This document shows positions 61,241 to 64,000 of a stretch of DNA of 64,000 bases, piece by piece. This DNA is from Nocardioides scoriae (lineage in GTDB: Bacteria > Actinomycetota > Actinomycetes > Propionibacteriales > Nocardioidaceae): the NCBI RefSeq assembly GCF_900104965.1, contig NZ_LT629757.1, positions 1,798,001-1,862,000 of the forward strand, read 5' to 3'. Numbering within the stretch: the first letter of the stretch is position 1; each line of letters begins with the position of its first letter. The notes beneath the pieces are model-generated. The model was not told the DNA's origin. It worked only from the letters and a program-made list of their open reading frames with translations, and searched no databases. Position numbers and translations under genes: made by a program.

Positions 61241-63358
61241 ATGACGCGCTTTCCGAGACCCAGGCACCCACCCGGGACCCGGTGGCGTCGACCCCGCGCG
61301 GGTGCCGTGGGTGCAGCCGGCGTGGCGGGGCTGCTCCTCGCTCCCCTGCTGGCCGCCTGCGGGGCCGCCGGCCCCGGCGACGACGCCCCGTCCGCGGGGT
61401 CCGTCGGGGCCGCGCCCGCGGCCACCAGCTGGGCGCCGGCACCGCGGCGCGCCCAGGGCCTGCGGGTGCTGGCCGAGTCCGGTCCACGGGGGTTCGCGCT
61501 GCACACCCGCTCGGGCGCCAAGACCTTCCTGCCGGGCATCAACCTGGGCAGCTCCACCCCCGGTCACCAGCCCGGCGAGGTCCAGCACATCGACGCCGCG
61601 ACCTACCGCGGCTGGTTCGCCCAGATGCACGCGCTCCACATCCGGGTGGTGCGCAGCTACACGCTGCACCCGCCGGCCTTCTACGACGAGCTGGCCCGCT
61701 TCAACCGGGCCCACCCCAGCAGCCCGCTCTACCTGGTGCAGGGCGTCTACCTGCCGCTCGAGGACTACAACCAGCCCGGCCGCACGCTCTACACCCGCGC
61801 GATCGACACCGCCTTCACCCGCGAGCTGCGGCAGGTCTCCGACGCCGTCCACGGCGACCTGGTCCGACCGGCCGTCCCGGGGGCCGCCGGCGGCACCTAC
61901 CGCACCGACGTCTCCCCCTGGGTGGCGTCGTGGATCGTGGGCGTCGAGTGGGACCCGGTCGGGGTGGCCCAGACCGACCGCGCGATGAAGCGCGCGGCGT
62001 ACCGCCCGGGGCGCTACTTCGCCGCCCCGCGCGGCGCCACCGCCACCGAGCGCTGGATCGCGCGCCACATGGACCAGCTCGCCACCGCCGAGGCGAAGCG
62101 GGGCGTCTCCGTCCCGATCGCCGCCGCCAACTGGCCGACCGCCGACCCGCTGCGGCACCCGACCGAGCCGCTGGCCAGCGAGGACGCCGTCTCGGTCGAC
62201 GCCATGCACCTGCTGCCGACGCGGGCGTGGCCCGGCGGCACCTTCGCCAGCTTCCACGCCTACCCCTACTACCCCGACTTCCAGCGCTCCGAGAAGGGGC
62301 TCGACGCCACCCGCTGGGAGGGCGAGCCCGACCGGTACGCCGGCTACCTGCGCTCGCTGCAGCGCCACTTCGCCTCGCGGATGCCGCTGGTCGTCAGCGA
62401 GTTCGGCGTGCCGTCCTCGATCGGCAGCGCCCACGACGGCACCCGCGGCCGCGACCAGGGGTCGCACTCCGAGCAGGAGGCGATGGCCATGGACGCCTCG
62501 ATGCTGCGGATGATGAGGTCGCTGAAGCTGGCGGGCGGGTTCGTCTTCTCCTGGGAGGACGAGTGGTTCAAGCGGACCTGGAACACGATGGAGCACACCG
62601 ACCCCGAGCGTCGGCAGCTGTGGCACGACCCGCTCACCAACGAGCAGTGGTTCGGCGTGGTCGCCACCGACACCGAGCAGGTGCCCGACGCCGCGGCCGA
62701 GCTGGTGCCGACCGACGGCGAGGTGGAGTACGTCCACGTGTGGGGCGACCACTCCTTCGTGCACCTCGAGGTCACCGGTCGCGAGCGCACCCCGACCCGC
62801 CTGGCCCTCGACGCCGACGTGGTGCCCGGCCCCGAGCGGGCCGACTACCGGCTGCGCCTGGACCGCGAGGCCGACACCGCCCAGGTGCAGGTCCGCAAGG
62901 CCCTGGACCCGATCCGGCTCGACACCCCCGGGGTGCCGTACCGCCCCGACGCCGACGCGGAGTGGCACGACTACGCCCTCATCACCAACCGGTCGCTGCA
63001 GGGCCGGCCCGCCGAGTTCGACCAGGTCGGACGGCTGGTGCGCGGCAGCTGGGACCCCGAGGACCCCGACTACGACTCGATGGCCACCTGGACGGTCGAC
63101 GACGCGCACCGCACGGTGAAGGTGCGGCTGCCGTGGTCGATGCTGGGCCTGGCCGACCCGTCGGCGCGACTGGCGCTCGGCGAGGGCAGCCCGGCGGAGC
63201 GGGTCACCATCGACGGCATCGACCTGTCGCTCGACGTCGACGGCACCCCGGCCCAGCTGGACTTCACCTGGCCGACCTGGACCCGCGTCGGTTACACGAC
63301 CCGCCTCAAGGCCGGCACCGACGGGCTGGCGGAGGCCTACCGCGACCTGGCGCCCTAG
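61241..63358 (+). CDS. Glycoside-hydrolase-like lipoprotein
   Basis: A 705-residue exported protein: Arg-rich N-terminus, signal helix and lipobox LLAAC (Cys near residue 40). A TIM-barrel part (~90-480) has FLPGINLGSSTPGHQPG, IRVVRSYTLHPPAFYDELARFN, WIVGVEWDPVGVAQ, FASFHAYPYYPDF and VVSEFGVPSSIG. The Glu residues in GVEWD and SEFG could be the acid/base and nucleophile of a clan GH-A enzyme; substrate unknown. A ~190-residue beta-rich C-terminus (EYVHVWGDHSFVHLEVTGRERTP) resembles a carbohydrate-binding or surface domain. ATG 61241; the upstream in-frame extension covers the promoter region. Its position beside the xylose importer is suggestive only. Confidence 0.72.
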   Translation: MTRFPRPRHPPGTRWRRPRAGAVGAAGVAGLLLAPLLAACGAAGPGDDAPSAGSVGAAPAATSWAPAPRRAQGLRVLAESGPRGFALHTRSGAKTFLPGINLGSSTPGHQPGEVQHIDAATYRGWFAQMHALHIRVVRSYTLHPPAFYDELARFNRAHPSSPLYLVQGVYLPLEDYNQPGRTLYTRAIDTAFTRELRQVSDAVHGDLVRPAVPGAAGGTYRTDVSPWVASWIVGVEWDPVGVAQTDRAMKRAAYRPGRYFAAPRGATATERWIARHMDQLATAEAKRGVSVPIAAANWPTADPLRHPTEPLASEDAVSVDAMHLLPTRAWPGGTFASFHAYPYYPDFQRSEKGLDATRWEGEPDRYAGYLRSLQRHFASRMPLVVSEFGVPSSIGSAHDGTRGRDQGSHSEQEAMAMDASMLRMMRSLKLAGGFVFSWEDEWFKRTWNTMEHTDPERRQLWHDPLTNEQWFGVVATDTEQVPDAAAELVPTDGEVEYVHVWGDHSFVHLEVTGRERTPTRLALDADVVPGPERADYRLRLDREADTAQVQVRKALDPIRLDTPGVPYRPDADAEWHDYALITNRSLQGRPAEFDQVGRLVRGSWDPEDPDYDSMATWTVDDAHRTVKVRLPWSMLGLADPSARLALGEGSPAERVTIDGIDLSLDVDGTPAQLDFTWPTWTRVGYTTRLKAGTDGLAEAYRDLAP

Positions 63359-63370
63359 GGCCGGCGCCGG

Positions 63371-64000
63371 TCAGCCGAGGGTGACGGGCACCGAGTCGAC
63401 GCCGTAGACGATCGACAGCGCGCGGTAGTCGAGCTCGCTCGCGGGCACCGCGAGGGCCAGGTCGGGGAAGCGCCGGGCGAGCGCGGGGAAGGCCACGTTG
63501 AGCTCCATCCGGGCCAGCTCGGCGCCCACGCAGCGGTGGAAGCCGTAGCCGAAGGCCAGGTGTGACGTCGAGGCCGACCCCAGGTCGAGGTCGTCGCCCC
63601 GCCCGACGTGGGGGTCGCGGTTGGCCGCCGGGAGCGAGCACAGCACGACCGAGCCGGGGCGGATGGTCTTGCCGCCCACCTCGACCCGCTCCTTGACGAA
63701 GCGCGGGAAGGCGACCTGCACGACCGAGAGCAGCCGCAGCAGCTCGTCGACCAGCGGCCCCGGCAGCGCGGGGTCCTCCCCCAGCCGGTCCCACAGGTCG
63801 CGGCGCTCGAGCAGGTGCGCGGTGCCGAGGGCCAGCATCGAGGCGCTCGTCTCGAGGCCGCCGGTGAAGACGCCGTCGGCCAGCCCGCCGAGCTCGAAGT
63901 CGGAGATCTCGTCGCCGTGCTCGCGGATCAGCTGGCCGATCAGGCCCGGGCCGGGCTCGTGGCGCTGCCGGGCGGCCTCGGCCAGCAGGAACTCGCGCGA
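63371..64000 (-). CDS. Cytochrome P450, 5' part outside the window
   Basis: The C-terminal 209 residues of a P450. The frame is open to the window edge, so the gene starts beyond it. Visible are the I-helix oxygen-binding region FTGGLETSAS (Gly/Glu-Thr in place of the more usual A-G-x-D-T), the K-helix ELLRLL in place of a canonical E-x-x-R, a PERF-region variant, and the heme-binding loop FGYGFHRCVGAELARMEL with the axial Cys. The K-helix reads DELLRLLSVVQVAFPRFV, with E-x-x-R as ELLR. Family resemblance is to bacterial CYP105/107-type enzymes. It ends 12 bases after the convergent lipoprotein gene. Confidence 0.9.
   Translation of the reverse strand, partial: SREFLLAEAARQRHEPGPGLIGQLIREHGDEISDFELGGLADGVFTGGLETSASMLALGTAHLLERRDLWDRLGEDPALPGPLVDELLRLLSVVQVAFPRFVKERVEVGGKTIRPGSVVLCSLPAANRDPHVGRGDDLDLGSASTSHLAFGYGFHRCVGAELARMELNVAFPALARRFPDLALAVPASELDYRALSIVYGVDSVPVTLG

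Overview
This window is chromosomal DNA of a very GC-rich actinobacterium. Strong GC preference at third codon positions, many GTG starts, four-base ATGA/GTGA gene overlaps, a mycobacterial-type LexA box before recA, an F420 biosynthesis gene (fbiC) and the recX-gluABCD-miaB-miaA neighbourhood together suggest a Nocardioides-like member of the Propionibacteriales. That placement is inference. I saw no rRNA, tRNA, CRISPR array, transposase or prophage genes.

Layout. 0-8.7 kb: end of a membrane protein, an ArsR-type regulator with a PPOX flavoprotein divergent from an MFS exporter, miaA, a small antitoxin-like gene pair, a DUF559-type gene bracketed by two related hairpins, and miaB. 8.8-12.3 kb: a glutamate-type ABC importer (gluABCD). 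12.3-19.4 kb: small enzymes, an acyltransferase, recX-recA with SOS box, a secreted 5'-nucleotidase and the DUF3046 gene. 19.4-30.0 kb: a long minus-strand gene train with two ABC-2 exporters, a START-like protein, then methylthioadenosine phosphorylase, epimerase, GT2, DUF2064, methyltransferase, a membrane-fused MsrP-like molybdoenzyme and a membrane protein. The MTAP-epimerase-GT2-DUF2064 core matches the mycobacterial methylthioxylose (MTX) locus. 30-39 kb: a PEP mutase/isocitrate lyase family enzyme, Lhr helicase with Nei glycosylase, a membrane spermidine-synthase-like protein and an unknown gene. 39.3-43.4 kb: a divergent two-component/PspC envelope module. 43.4-46.7 kb: a MerR regulator, an acyl-CoA dehydrogenase and a SigB/SigF-type sigma gene with a structured leader. 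47-52.3 kb: GlpQ-like phosphodiesterase, YbaK-like protein, F420-dependent oxidoreductase and fbiC. 52.4-61 kb: a xylose locus (xylB, xylA, two ROK regulators, a XylF-type ABC importer). 61.2-64 kb: a glycosidase-like lipoprotein and a partial cytochrome P450.

The least explained signals are non-coding. (1) A leader at 45541-45646 folds into a three-way junction whose closing stem is mutually exclusive with an upstream hairpin and ends just before the sigma-factor start codon. (2) A composite double-palindrome repeat occurs three times (46.8, 46.95 and 56.3 kb), always between convergent genes, with compensatory changes between copies. Copies one and two are part of a 164-bp tandem duplication that also carries the 3' end of glpQ. 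(3) A perfect 23-bp inverted repeat lies between fbiC and xylB. (4) Both solute-binding-protein genes are followed, within their operons, by a 12-bp GC hairpin.
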